This document shows positions 31,701 through 38,155 of a stretch of 38,155 bases of DNA, piece by piece (within the stretch, counting starts at the first letter, position 1; each line of letters opens with the position of its first letter). The notes under the pieces were generated by a model. The model was not told the DNA's origin. It did not search any database and saw nothing but the letters and a program-made list of their open reading frames with translations. The translations under genes and the position numbers were made by a program. This DNA comes from an uncultured Oscillospiraceae bacterium (lineage in GTDB: Bacteria > Bacillota > Clostridia > Oscillospirales > Oscillospiraceae), in assembly GCA_947627715.1 (NCBI GenBank), contig CANQXK010000024.1, forward strand, positions 1 through 38,155, read 5' to 3'.

Positions 31701-33318
31701 CCGCTACTCCACCCCCGGCGTGGCCCTCATCTCCCCGCCGCCCCACCACGACATCTACTCCATCGAGGATCTGGCGCAGCTCATCTACGACCTGAAGTCC
31801 GCCAACCGCTACGCCTCCATCGCCGTGAAGCTGGTGAGCGAGGCGGGGGTGGGCACCATCGCCGCCGGCGTTGCCAAGGCCGGGGCGCAGACGGTGCTGA
31901 TCTCCGGCTACGACGGAGGCACCGGGGCGGCCCCCAAGACCTCCATCCACGACGCGGGGCTTCCCTGGGAGCTGGGCGTCGCCGAGACACATCAGACCCT
32001 GGTGCGCAACGGCCTGAGACAGCGGGTGCGCATCGAGACGGACGGAAAGCTCATGACGGGCCGGGACGTGGCCATCGCGTGTATGCTGGGGGCGGAGGAG
32101 TTCGGCTTCGCCACTGCGCCCTTAGTGACCTTGGGGTGCGTGATGATGCGCGTGTGCAATCTGGACACCTGCCCCATGGGCGTGGCGACCCAGAACCCGG
32201 AGCTGCGGAAGAGATTTTGCGGCAAGCCCGAATATGTGATGAATTTCATGCGTTTTGTGGCCCAGGAGCTGCGGGAGATCATGGCGCGGCTGGGGGTGCG
32301 CACGGTGGATGAGCTGGTGGGGCGCACGGACCTTCTGAAGGTCCGGGAGAAGCAGGTGACCCACCGGGCGGCCAGCGTGGATATGTCCGCCGTGCTGGAG
32401 AGCGAGTACTCCGTGCCCCAGCACTTTGAGCCGGAGGCGGTCTACGACTTTAAGCTGGAGAGGACAAAGGATCTGGGGACGCTCCTGCCGGAGCTGGACC
32501 TGGAGAAGAAGTCCTCCCGCGTGTCGCTCGCCGTGGGGAACACGGACAGGGCCTTCGGCGCGATCTTGGGTTCGGAGATCACGAGAAGGTATAAAAACAC
32601 CCTCCCGGACGACGCCTTTGTGGTGGATTGCCACGGGGCGGGGGGACAGTCCTTCGGGGCCTTCATCCCCAAGGGGCTGACCTTAAACCTCACCGGGGAT
32701 TCCAACGACTACTTCGGCAAGGGCCTCTCCGGCGGGAAGCTGACGGTGAAGCCCCCGGAGGGCGTCAAATACAAGCCCAGCGAGAACATCATCATCGGCA
32801 ACGTGGCCCTCTACGGCGCTACGGCGGGCAAGGCGTTCATCGCCGGGCTTGCCGGGGAACGCTTCGCCGTGCGCAACTCCGGCGCGTATGCCGTGGTGGA
32901 GGGCGTGGGGGACCACGGGTGCGAATACATGACCGGGGGGCGCGTGGCGGTCCTGGGGCCGGTGGGCAAGAACTTCGCGGCCGGGATGTCCGGCGGCATC
33001 GCCTACGTCTGGGACGGCAAGCGCGACCTCTACAAGCGGGTCAACAAATCCATGGTGGAGTTAGAGCCTGTCAGCGAAAAGCACGACATCGAGGAGCTTC
33101 GCGGCCTCATCGAGGAGCATTACCGGGCCACCGGGTCCCAAAGGGCGAAGGAGCTTTTAGACAATTTTGGCGAAAACATCGGGCTTTTCAAGAAGATCAT
33201 GCCCAGAGACTACGATCGGATGCTCCGCGCCATCTCCCAGTTCGAGGAGCGGGGCATGGGCCACCAGGAGGCCGTGGAAGAGGCCTTCTACAGCATCACG
33301 AGAGGGGGCGGACGGTAA
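28789..33318 (+). CDS. gltB: glutamate synthase, large subunit
   Basis: 1509 aa. Transfers the amide of glutamine to 2-oxoglutarate. Domains in order: class II glutamine amidotransferase (Cys22 after the sequence FEHDA becomes N-terminal when 21 residues are removed), central domain, FMN-binding TIM barrel (SYGSISQEAHECLA, LISGYDGGTGA), and the C-terminal GXGXG beta-helix. The [3Fe-4S] ligands are Cys1117, 1123 and 1128 (C-x5-C-x4-C), as in E. coli GltB. The ATG at 28789 gives the usual short propeptide; an upstream extension of 21 codons overlaps nitR. It lies 28 nt after nitR, and gltD starts on the A of its stop (TAATG). Confidence 0.97.
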   Translation: MTDNETKRNRGLYRPGFEHDACGIGAIVNLRGVKTHKTVDDALKIVERLEHRAGKDAAGETGDGVGIMLQVSHSFFKKAALKLGIELPGEREYGVGMFFFPRDIVARSQAKRMLEIIAAKEGLELLGWRDVPVDPSILGKKALDCMPTIAQCFIRKPANVEKGLPFDRLLYVIRREFEQSNDNTYVLSLSSRTVVYKGMFLVHQLRKFYPDLQSPDYKSAIALVHSRFSTNTNPSWERAHPNRLILHNGEINTIRGNIDRMVAREETMHSALLEPYMDRILPVVNPNGSDSAMLDNTLEFLMMSGMELPMAVMILLPEPWRHVDAGESEKQDMYHYYATMMEPWDGPAAVLFSDGDRVGAVLDRNGLRPARYYVTEDDVLVLSSEVGVADIEESRVREKGRLQPGRMLLADTVEKRIVTDEELKRRYAASRPYGEWLDANLVRLHDLPIPNKKVPIHSQEERDRLYKAFGYTYEDVRSVILPMACTGAEQTASMGTDIPLAVLSEKHQPLFNYFKQLFAQVTNPPIDAIREEIVTDTTVYVGSDGNLLEDKPENCRVLEIRNPILSGVDMLKIRSMNKPGFKVETVSILYYKNTPLERAVERLYIACDRAYRNGANIIILSDVGVDENHVAIPSLLAVSAMEQYLVRTKKRTAVSVILESGEPRDVHHFATLLGYGARAVYPYLAHECIAELIDKSMLDKDTYAAVDDYNLAVLHGIVKIASKMGISTIQSYQSAQIFEAVGIRQDVIDKYFTNTISRVGGIGLAEIGEGVEWRHSRAFDPLGLGVDPTLDSTGTHSLRSGEDKEDHMYNPLTILTLQRATREGDYQLFKKYSQLVDSDAVPHTLRGLLRFDFPEEGIDIGEVESVDEIVRRFKTGAMSYGSISQEAHECLAVAMNTLHGKSNSGEGGELPERLGTVRGSAIKQVASGRFGVTSEYLVSAQEIQIKMAQGAKPGEGGHLPGNKVYPWIAKTRYSTPGVALISPPPHHDIYSIEDLAQLIYDLKSANRYASIAVKLVSEAGVGTIAAGVAKAGAQTVLISGYDGGTGAAPKTSIHDAGLPWELGVAETHQTLVRNGLRQRVRIETDGKLMTGRDVAIACMLGAEEFGFATAPLVTLGCVMMRVCNLDTCPMGVATQNPELRKRFCGKPEYVMNFMRFVAQELREIMARLGVRTVDELVGRTDLLKVREKQVTHRAASVDMSAVLESEYSVPQHFEPEAVYDFKLERTKDLGTLLPELDLEKKSSRVSLAVGNTDRAFGAILGSEITRRYKNTLPDDAFVVDCHGAGGQSFGAFIPKGLTLNLTGDSNDYFGKGLSGGKLTVKPPEGVKYKPSENIIIGNVALYGATAGKAFIAGLAGERFAVRNSGAYAVVEGVGDHGCEYMTGGRVAVLGPVGKNFAAGMSGGIAYVWDGKRDLYKRVNKSMVELEPVSEKHDIEELRGLIEEHYRATGSQRAKELLDNFGENIGLFKKIMPRDYDRMLRAISQFEERGMGHQEAVEEAFYSITRGGGR

Positions 33319-34802
33319 TGGGCAAGCCCACGGGATTTTTGGAATATGACCGCATGACGAACCCGTCCCAGCGCCCCGCGGAGCGGGTGAAGCACTTTAA
33401 GGAGTTCCACCCGCCCCTGGACCTTGCCGAGCGGCAGCGCCAGGCCGCCCGGTGCATGGACTGCGGCGTGCCCTTCTGCCAGTCGGGCCTGAAGCTGGAG
33501 GGCGGGTATACCGGCTGCCCCCTGCACAACATGGCCCCGGAGTGGAACGACCTTGTCTACCACGGCAACTACGAGGAGGCGTACAAGCGCCTTCGCAAGA
33601 CCAACAACTTCCCGGAGTTCACGGGGCGGGTGTGCCCGGCCCTGTGCGAGGCGGCCTGCACCTGCGCCCTCCACGGCCAGGCGGTGACCGTCCGGGAGAA
33701 CGAGCTTTTTGTGGTGGAGAAGGCCTACGAGTCGGGCGCCGTCCGCCCCCAGCCGCCCAAGGTGCGCACGGGCAAGCGCGTGGCGGTGGTGGGGTCGGGT
33801 CCTGCGGGGCTTGCCGCCGCGGACCAGCTCAACCGGCGCGGCCACTCGGTGACCGTCTTTGAAAAAGCCGACCGGGTGGGGGGCCTTCTCATGTACGGCA
33901 TCCCCAACATGAAGCTGGAGAAGTCCGTCGTCCAGCGGCGCGTCGATCTGATGCGCGACGAGGGCGTGGAGTTCAAGACCGGCGTGGACGTGGGACGGGA
34001 TCTGCCCGCCGGCGGCCTGGAGGCCGTCTTTGACGCGGTGATCCTGTGCTGCGGGGCGAAAAACCCCCGCGATTTGAAGGTCCCCGGAAGGGACGCGGGC
34101 GGCGTCTATTTCGCGGTGGACTTTTTGACCTCCACCACGAAGAGCCTTTTGGATTCCAACCTCAAGGCCGGGACCTACATCTCCGCCAAGGACAAAGACG
34201 TGGTGGTGGTGGGCGGCGGCGACACCGGCAACGACTGCGTGGGGACGGCCATCCGCCACGGCTGCGCCAGCGTCACCCAGCTGGAGATGATGCCCCGCCC
34301 GCCTGTGGAGCGCGACACCGGGGCCAACCCCTGGCCGGAGTGGCCCAGAGTGGAGAAGACCGACTACGGCCAGGAGGAGGCCGCGGCCCTCTTCGGACAC
34401 GACCCCCGGCTCTATCAGCGCACGGTGAAGGAGATCGTCCCCGATGAGAAGGGGAACGTGAAGGAGATCGTCACCGTCTCCCTGATGCCTCACCGGGAGA
34501 ACGGGCGGACCGTCATGATCCCGGTGGAGGGGTCCGAGGAGACCGTCCCCTGCGGGCTTTTGCTCATCGCGGCGGGCTTTCTGGGCACGGAGGGCTATGT
34601 GCCGGAGGCGTTCGGCGTGGACACCGACGTCCGGGGCAACATCGCCACGGGGGGCGCCACCTTCCGCACGTCGAAGCCCAAGGTGTTCGCCGCCGGCGAC
34701 ACCAGAAGAGGCCAGTCCCTGGTGGTCCACGCCATCGCGGAGGGCCGGGCCGCGGCGCGGGAGGTAGACGAATTTTTGATGGGCTACACAAATTTGATTT
34801 AA
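33318..34802 (+). CDS. gltD: glutamate synthase, small subunit
   Basis: 494 aa. Passes electrons from NAD(P)H through FAD and Fe-S clusters to GltB. N-terminal ferredoxin-like Cys sets ARCMDCGVPFC...GCPLHN and CPALCEAACTC; FAD-binding VAVVGSGPAGLAAA; NAD(P)H-binding VVVVGGGDTGNDCVG; and a late AAGFLG...FAAGDTRRGQSLVV with the FAD-contacting GD. It starts at ATG 33318 sharing one base with the gltB stop. A hairpin at 34824-34854 lies 22 nt after its stop. Confidence 0.97.
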   Translation: MGKPTGFLEYDRMTNPSQRPAERVKHFKEFHPPLDLAERQRQAARCMDCGVPFCQSGLKLEGGYTGCPLHNMAPEWNDLVYHGNYEEAYKRLRKTNNFPEFTGRVCPALCEAACTCALHGQAVTVRENELFVVEKAYESGAVRPQPPKVRTGKRVAVVGSGPAGLAAADQLNRRGHSVTVFEKADRVGGLLMYGIPNMKLEKSVVQRRVDLMRDEGVEFKTGVDVGRDLPAGGLEAVFDAVILCCGAKNPRDLKVPGRDAGGVYFAVDFLTSTTKSLLDSNLKAGTYISAKDKDVVVVGGGDTGNDCVGTAIRHGCASVTQLEMMPRPPVERDTGANPWPEWPRVEKTDYGQEEAAALFGHDPRLYQRTVKEIVPDEKGNVKEIVTVSLMPHRENGRTVMIPVEGSEETVPCGLLLIAAGFLGTEGYVPEAFGVDTDVRGNIATGGATFRTSKPKVFAAGDTRRGQSLVVHAIAEGRAAAREVDEFLMGYTNLI

Positions 34803-34826
34803 GCTTCATATCATTCGGTTTATAAG
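34798..34826 (+). promoter_or_regulatory. possible amt promoter
   Basis: TTTAAG (34798-34803), 17-bp spacer, TATAAG (34821-34826). Weak, but its layout copies glnA P1: the -10 abuts the shared hairpin. It overlaps the gltD stop. Confidence 0.35.
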
Positions 34827-34860
34827 AGCGACGGTGCTTTTCACCGCCGCTCTTTATATT
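34824..34860 (+). terminator. gltD terminator / amt leader hairpin
   Basis: AAGAGCGACGGTG (34824-34836) pairs with CACCGCCGCTCTT (34842-34854) with one mismatch and a CTTTT loop, then TTATATT. The left arm is nearly identical to the glnA attenuator. It can end gltBD transcripts or attenuate amt. Confidence 0.7.
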
Positions 34861-34927
34861 TTCATATCCGCGGACCCGCGACGGTGGGGGCCTTCGGAAA
34901 AATCAAAGTTTTCAGGAGGAAACAAAA

Positions 34928-36625
34928 ATGGATATGTCTGTATGGTATTTGGTGGGCGCGGTCCTGGTGTTCTTCATGCAGGGCGGTTTCGCCATGGTGG
35001 AGACGGGCCTGACAAGGGCCAAAAACGCCGGGAACATCATCATGAAGAACCTGATGGACTTCTGCATCGGCACGGTGGTGTTCAGCCTTTTGGGCTATGG
35101 CATCATGATGGGGGAGCACGTGTTCTTCGGCCTCATCGGCAAGCCCAACTGGCAGCTTTTCACCGATTTTGACGGCGCGGACTGGAAGAGCTTCGTGTTC
35201 CAGCTGGTGTTCTGCGCCACCGCCGCCACCATCGTGTCCGGCTCCATGGCCGAGCGCACCAAGTTCTCGTCCTACTGCATCTATTCCGCGGTGATCAGCC
35301 TTGTCATCTACCCCATTGAGGCCGGCTGGGCCTGGGGCGGCGGCTGGCTCAGCAAGCTCCAGTTCATCGACTTTGCCGGCTCCGCCGTCATCCACATGGT
35401 GGGCGGCTGGACGGCCCTCATCGGCGCGTGGCTGGTGGGTCCCCGTATCGGCAAGTACACCAAGGATAAGGACGGCAAAACGAAGGTCAACGCCATCCCC
35501 GGCCACTCCATGACTTTGGCGGCCCTGGGCGTATTCATGCTGTGGTTTGCCTGGTACGGCTTCAACGCCGCCGCGGCGGCAGACGTCACGGAGATGGCCC
35601 AGATCCTGGGCACCACCACCATCGCCCCGGCAGTGGCCACCGTGGTGTGTATGTGCTACACCTGGGTCCGCACCGGCAAGCCTGACGTCAGTATGTGCCT
35701 CAACGCCTCTCTGGCCGGCCTTGTGGCTATCACCGCCGGGTGCGCCAGCGTGGACGCCATCGGCGCCGCCGTCATCGGCGCGGTTTCCGGCGTGCTGGTG
35801 GTGGAGTCCGTCAACTTCATCGACCAGAAGGTGAAGATCGACGACCCGGTGGGCGCTTTCTCCGTTCACGGCGTCCACGGCCTGTGGGGCACCGTCGCCG
35901 TGGGCCTCTTCGCCTGCAACGAGAAATATGGCACAAAGGGCCTCTTCTACGGCGGCGGTTTCCGTCAGCTGGGCGTCCAGTGCCTGGGCGCGGTGTGCAT
36001 CCTGGCGTGGACCATCGTCACCATGTTCCTGGTCTTTAAGATCATAGAGAAGACCAACGGCCTGCGCGTCAAGCCCGAGGAGGAGATCGAGGGCCTGGAC
36101 ATCGCCGAGCACGGCTTAGTTTCCGCCTACGCCGACTTCGTCACCCCCCAGAACCTCAGCGTCTACTCCCTGGCGGCCTCCTCGGTGCCCGCTGAGGCGG
36201 TGGCCGCGGCGGACGGCAGCGTCCCCGTTGAGGCGGCTGTGCCTGTCTACGGGCGCAAGAGCGACTCCAAGCCTGGCGAGAAGATCAGCAAGGTGGAGAT
36301 CATCATGAACATGACCCGCTTCGAGCAGCTGAAAAACGCCCTGGAGGAGATCGGCGTCACGGGCATGACCGTCACCAACGTCATGGGCTGCGGCATCCAG
36401 AAGGGCCAGAGCCGCTACTACCGCGGCGTCCCCGTGGAGATCCAGCTCCTGCCCAAGGTGCAGGTGGACATCGTGGTCAGCAAGGTCCCTGTGAGCCAGG
36501 TGATCAACACCGCCCGCAAGGTCCTCTACACCGGCAACATCGGCGACGGCAAGATCTTCGTTTTCGACGTGGAGAACGTGGTGAAGGTCCGCACCGGCGA
36601 AGAGGGCTACGACGCCCTGCAATAA
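34928..36625 (+). CDS. amt: ammonium transporter fused to a PII signalling domain
   Basis: 565 aa. Residues ~1-397 are a complete Amt/Mep/Rh channel with about 11 helices; the pore twin His are H156 (SAVIHMVGG) and H317 (SVHGVHGLWG). An Ala/Pro-rich linker (about 398-453) leads to a PII (GlnK/GlnB) domain at 454-565, with the T-loop segment GIQKGQSRYYRGVPVEIQLLPK and the C-terminal signature IGDGKIFVFDVENVVKVRTGE. The T-loop has Val where the uridylylated Tyr51 of enterobacterial PII sits. PII normally plugs Amt as a separate trimer; here it is tethered. A strong AGGAGGA site precedes the ATG. Last gene of the nitrogen island. Confidence 0.95.
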   Translation: MDMSVWYLVGAVLVFFMQGGFAMVETGLTRAKNAGNIIMKNLMDFCIGTVVFSLLGYGIMMGEHVFFGLIGKPNWQLFTDFDGADWKSFVFQLVFCATAATIVSGSMAERTKFSSYCIYSAVISLVIYPIEAGWAWGGGWLSKLQFIDFAGSAVIHMVGGWTALIGAWLVGPRIGKYTKDKDGKTKVNAIPGHSMTLAALGVFMLWFAWYGFNAAAAADVTEMAQILGTTTIAPAVATVVCMCYTWVRTGKPDVSMCLNASLAGLVAITAGCASVDAIGAAVIGAVSGVLVVESVNFIDQKVKIDDPVGAFSVHGVHGLWGTVAVGLFACNEKYGTKGLFYGGGFRQLGVQCLGAVCILAWTIVTMFLVFKIIEKTNGLRVKPEEEIEGLDIAEHGLVSAYADFVTPQNLSVYSLAASSVPAEAVAAADGSVPVEAAVPVYGRKSDSKPGEKISKVEIIMNMTRFEQLKNALEEIGVTGMTVTNVMGCGIQKGQSRYYRGVPVEIQLLPKVQVDIVVSKVPVSQVINTARKVLYTGNIGDGKIFVFDVENVVKVRTGEEGYDALQ

Positions 36626-36627
36626 CT

Positions 36628-36660
36628 GGCTTGGAAGGCCGCTTTGCGGCCTCCCAACGC
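36628..36660 (+). repeat. post-stop hairpin element, copy 3 (partial)
   Basis: Begins 3 nt after the amt stop: GGC, then TTGGAAGGCCGC-TTT-GCGGCCTCCCAA with one mismatch. It matches hairpin 1 of the copies after rel and glnA; the A/T-arm hairpin is absent. A GGGCCGCGGCCC palindrome follows at 36667-36678. Confidence 0.65.
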
Positions 36661-36702
36661 AAAAAAGGGCCGCGGCCCGAAGCTGTTTAATCGGTATATT
36701 TG

Positions 36703-36742
36703 AAAAAAGGGCGGTATTGCGTTTGCAATACCGCCCTTTTTG
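36703..36742. terminator. bidirectional rho-independent terminator
   Basis: GGGCGGTATTGC (36709-36720), GTTT loop, perfect complement (36725-36736), with A-run left and T-run right. It ends amt on plus and the methyltransferase unit on minus. Confidence 0.93.
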
Positions 36743-36820
36743 CGTCTGATAATACCCGGAGATTATGTATAGAGGTGCGTTCTTCCTAAAGGGGCTTGAA
36801 ACACCTCAACAAACGGGAAT

Positions 36821-37360
36821 TTACGGAGTGCATTTGAAAAATCGCAGATAAAATTGAGAATTACAACTCGACTTTTCTGAAAGCACCAAACCCGTTTCCC
36901 GGCACATTTCCATAAACAGCTCCATATTCTGCGTATCTCGCTTCACGATGCCGTAGGTGGTGTGTACTATCGTTCCGGCTGCATCTACTTCAAGGTCTAT
37001 ATTAAAAGGAACGGGATATGCACTTGGAATAACAGCATCCCAGATATGGAAAGTGCCGCCCTGTTTCAAAACCCGGTATACCTCTTGAATTGCTTTCTTT
37101 TGTTCTTCCCGGAACATATACATCAGAGAATAAAAGGCGGTTACATGGTCGAATGTACACTCGTCAAAAGAAAGGGACGTCGCATCCATCAATAGTTTCG
37201 CGCAAACGTCTGGAGCTTCGTCAAGTTCCTCTTGACAAGTATCAATGGCTGTCACCTGCTGCCGGTAAACCCGGCTGATAACGCCCTCTCCGCCGCCGCC
37301 AATATCTAAAATCTTACCTGTGAGGGTCTTATCGATTCTGATTTTCTGTTCTTCTGACAT
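36821..37360 (-). CDS. class I SAM-dependent methyltransferase
   Basis: 179 aa. Motif I LTGKILDIGGGGEGVISRV (SAM-binding GxGxG), motif II VTAIDTCQEELDEA with an acidic end, DATSLSF, and FDHVTAFYSLMYM (motif IV/V). The substrate is unknown; the size suggests a small-molecule or minimal methyltransferase. It overlaps the end of the upstream acetyltransferase by 32 nt, so both belong to one unit. AAGGAG lies about 13 nt before the ATG, a long spacing. Base composition is clearly lower in GC than the rest of the window, suggesting acquisition. Confidence 0.85.
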   Translation of the reverse strand: MSEEQKIRIDKTLTGKILDIGGGGEGVISRVYRQQVTAIDTCQEELDEAPDVCAKLLMDATSLSFDECTFDHVTAFYSLMYMFREEQKKAIQEVYRVLKQGGTFHIWDAVIPSAYPVPFNIDLEVDAAGTIVHTTYGIVKRDTQNMELFMEMCRETGLVLSEKSSCNSQFYLRFFKCTP

Positions 37361-37943
37361 CGTGACGATTTTCTCCTTTTTTTATCATGAAAGTTAGCCC
37401 ATCATATTTCTGCCCGTCAACCTCTCGTGTGCCGATGTTGCGGTTGCACTCCACAAAGCCGAGCTTTTCGGCACAGCGGAGCATACGGACGTTACCCGAC
37501 CAAGTTTGTGTGTAAAGCTCGTCCACGCCGTTCTCAAAGTAATAGTTCACAAAGGCACGGAGAGCATTTGTGCCGATACCTTTACCCCAAACATCGGATT
37601 CGCAAATGTCAATGCCAACAGCACGATAAACGGTCTGACCGTCCTTGATCTCGCCGATCCATTCGTAATTCTCGTCAATGGGATAGGAGCTTACCCAGCC
37701 AATGTGTCTGCCGTTCCATTCAATCTCAAACTTCCAACGGCGAACATCGTCGGGAAGATCTTTCACGGACTCATAGTATTCACGCCAAGAGGTGCGCTCG
37801 GTTTCCTCGCCCGATTCGATAGGCTCCCATGGCGCATCGGTATTTGACCATTCGGTTTCGGTGGTGAACCAACGCACATAGTCCTCAATGTCGGACTCAA
37901 TCATATCGCGAAGAATAATGTTGTCAAATTCTATTTTCATCAT
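37329..37943 (-). CDS. GNAT-family N-acetyltransferase
   Basis: 204 aa, RimJ/RimL-type GNAT. Starts IILRDMIESDIEDYVRWF, has the acetyl-CoA pyrophosphate loop VWGKGIGTNALRAFVNYYF and the late YTQTWSGNVRMLRCAEKLGFVE typical of GNATs. The acceptor (protein N terminus, aminoglycoside or other small molecule) cannot be told from sequence. The first of two ATGs has GGAAG about 5 nt upstream. Lower GC than the core genes. The C-terminal ~10 residues are encoded by sequence shared with the methyltransferase start. Confidence 0.88.
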   Translation of the reverse strand: MMKIEFDNIILRDMIESDIEDYVRWFTTETEWSNTDAPWEPIESGEETERTSWREYYESVKDLPDDVRRWKFEIEWNGRHIGWVSSYPIDENYEWIGEIKDGQTVYRAVGIDICESDVWGKGIGTNALRAFVNYYFENGVDELYTQTWSGNVRMLRCAEKLGFVECNRNIGTREVDGQKYDGLTFMIKKGENRHDVRRTENQNR

Positions 37944-38018
37944 CTATCTTCCATCAAATTTCGATTTGCCGTCCCGTTGTGTTCTCCGAAACAGGCGAGT
38001 CCCCATCCCTTCCCTTCC

Positions 38019-38155
38019 CTACGAGCAAATGAATCTATCCCCTGCGTAGTGGAACGGAGCAGACGCAGTAAGACTAAGGAAAACGACCAGCGCACCCAAT
38101 ATCCGGTTTCGCCGCCCCAAGCGGCGAAACTTGCGCCGCAGCAGGATCTCCTTGG
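38019..38155 (-). pseudogene. 3' end of a truncated or partial reading frame at the right edge
   Basis: On the minus strand a frame enters from beyond the window and runs 44 codons to TAG at 38021-38019. It encodes a basic stretch (LLRRKFRRLGRRNR) then a hydrophobic one (ILGALVVFLSLTASA), which looks like a signal peptide cut off soon after by the stop. It could be a broken gene for an exported protein, or chance. Codons for KFRRLGRRN form the inverted repeat at 38106-38130. Confidence 0.25.
38106..38130. repeat. perfect 10-bp inverted repeat at the right edge
   Basis: GTTTCGCCGC-CCCAA-GCGGCGAAAC. No T-run on either side. 37944-38018 otherwise shows only a small CAAAT-TTCG-ATTTG hairpin and no clear promoter for the acetyltransferase. 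Confidence 0.6.

Noticed and set aside
28666-31992. A 1108-codon open frame antisense to gltB
   Set aside because: Low-complexity composition and exact overlap with an unmistakable gltB mark it as a shadow frame.

Overview
The window reads as a piece of chromosome from a high-GC, anaerobic gut-type Clostridium relative, most likely in the Oscillospiraceae (Flavonifractor/Lawsonibacter-like). Reasons: GC-rich Firmicutes-style genes with strong Shine-Dalgarno sites, a complete Rnf complex in the order CDGEAB, a glnA-ANTAR regulator-gltB-gltD cluster of clostridial type, a GSI-type glutamine synthetase, HemZ, a single bifunctional Rel and an oxygen-independent lifestyle. The genus is inferred from these features; no search was run.

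Layout. 1-275 is a landing zone for mobile DNA: the 3' end of a group II intron (domains V and VI, ending near 72) and a 161-bp MITE-like inverted-repeat element (115-275) that supplies the stop codon of aspS. 269-11657 is all on the minus strand, read right to left: U32 peptidase, maf, mreC, mreD, mrdA (PBP2), minD, an mgsA-like gene, hisS, a small membrane protein and aspS. It combines cell-shape and division genes with two aminoacyl-tRNA synthetases. 11658-11915 is a divergent promoter region. 11916-19577 (plus) holds recJ, rel, dtd, an MBL-fold hydrolase, hemZ and a uridine-kinase-like gene; a perfect 16-bp parS (ParB-binding) palindrome lies inside hemZ. 19578-19937 is a regulatory region with a terminator, a Rex-box-like site, a promoter and a 38-bp tandem operator-like duplication. 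It precedes the translationally coupled rnfCDGEAB operon (19938-24897), an energy-conserving ferredoxin:NAD+ oxidoreductase. dapF and a small membrane protein follow.

26356-36625 is a nitrogen-assimilation island: glnA, nitR (ANTAR antiterminator), gltB, gltD and a fused ammonium transporter-PII protein. The glnA and amt leaders share a nearly identical hairpin placed directly at the promoter. The inferred logic is that ammonium enters through Amt-PII, is assimilated by GS/GOGAT, and leader termination is controlled by NitR. After a bidirectional terminator, 36821-38155 is more AT-rich and accessory-like: a methyltransferase, a GNAT acetyltransferase and the tail of a truncated reading frame at the right edge.

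A hairpin family beginning 3-4 nt after stop codons (after rel, glnA and amt, with related second hairpins before dtd, dapF and nitR) looks like an interspersed repeat of this genome. Start codons were chosen from Shine-Dalgarno spacing and family start positions; several differ from the longest open frame.
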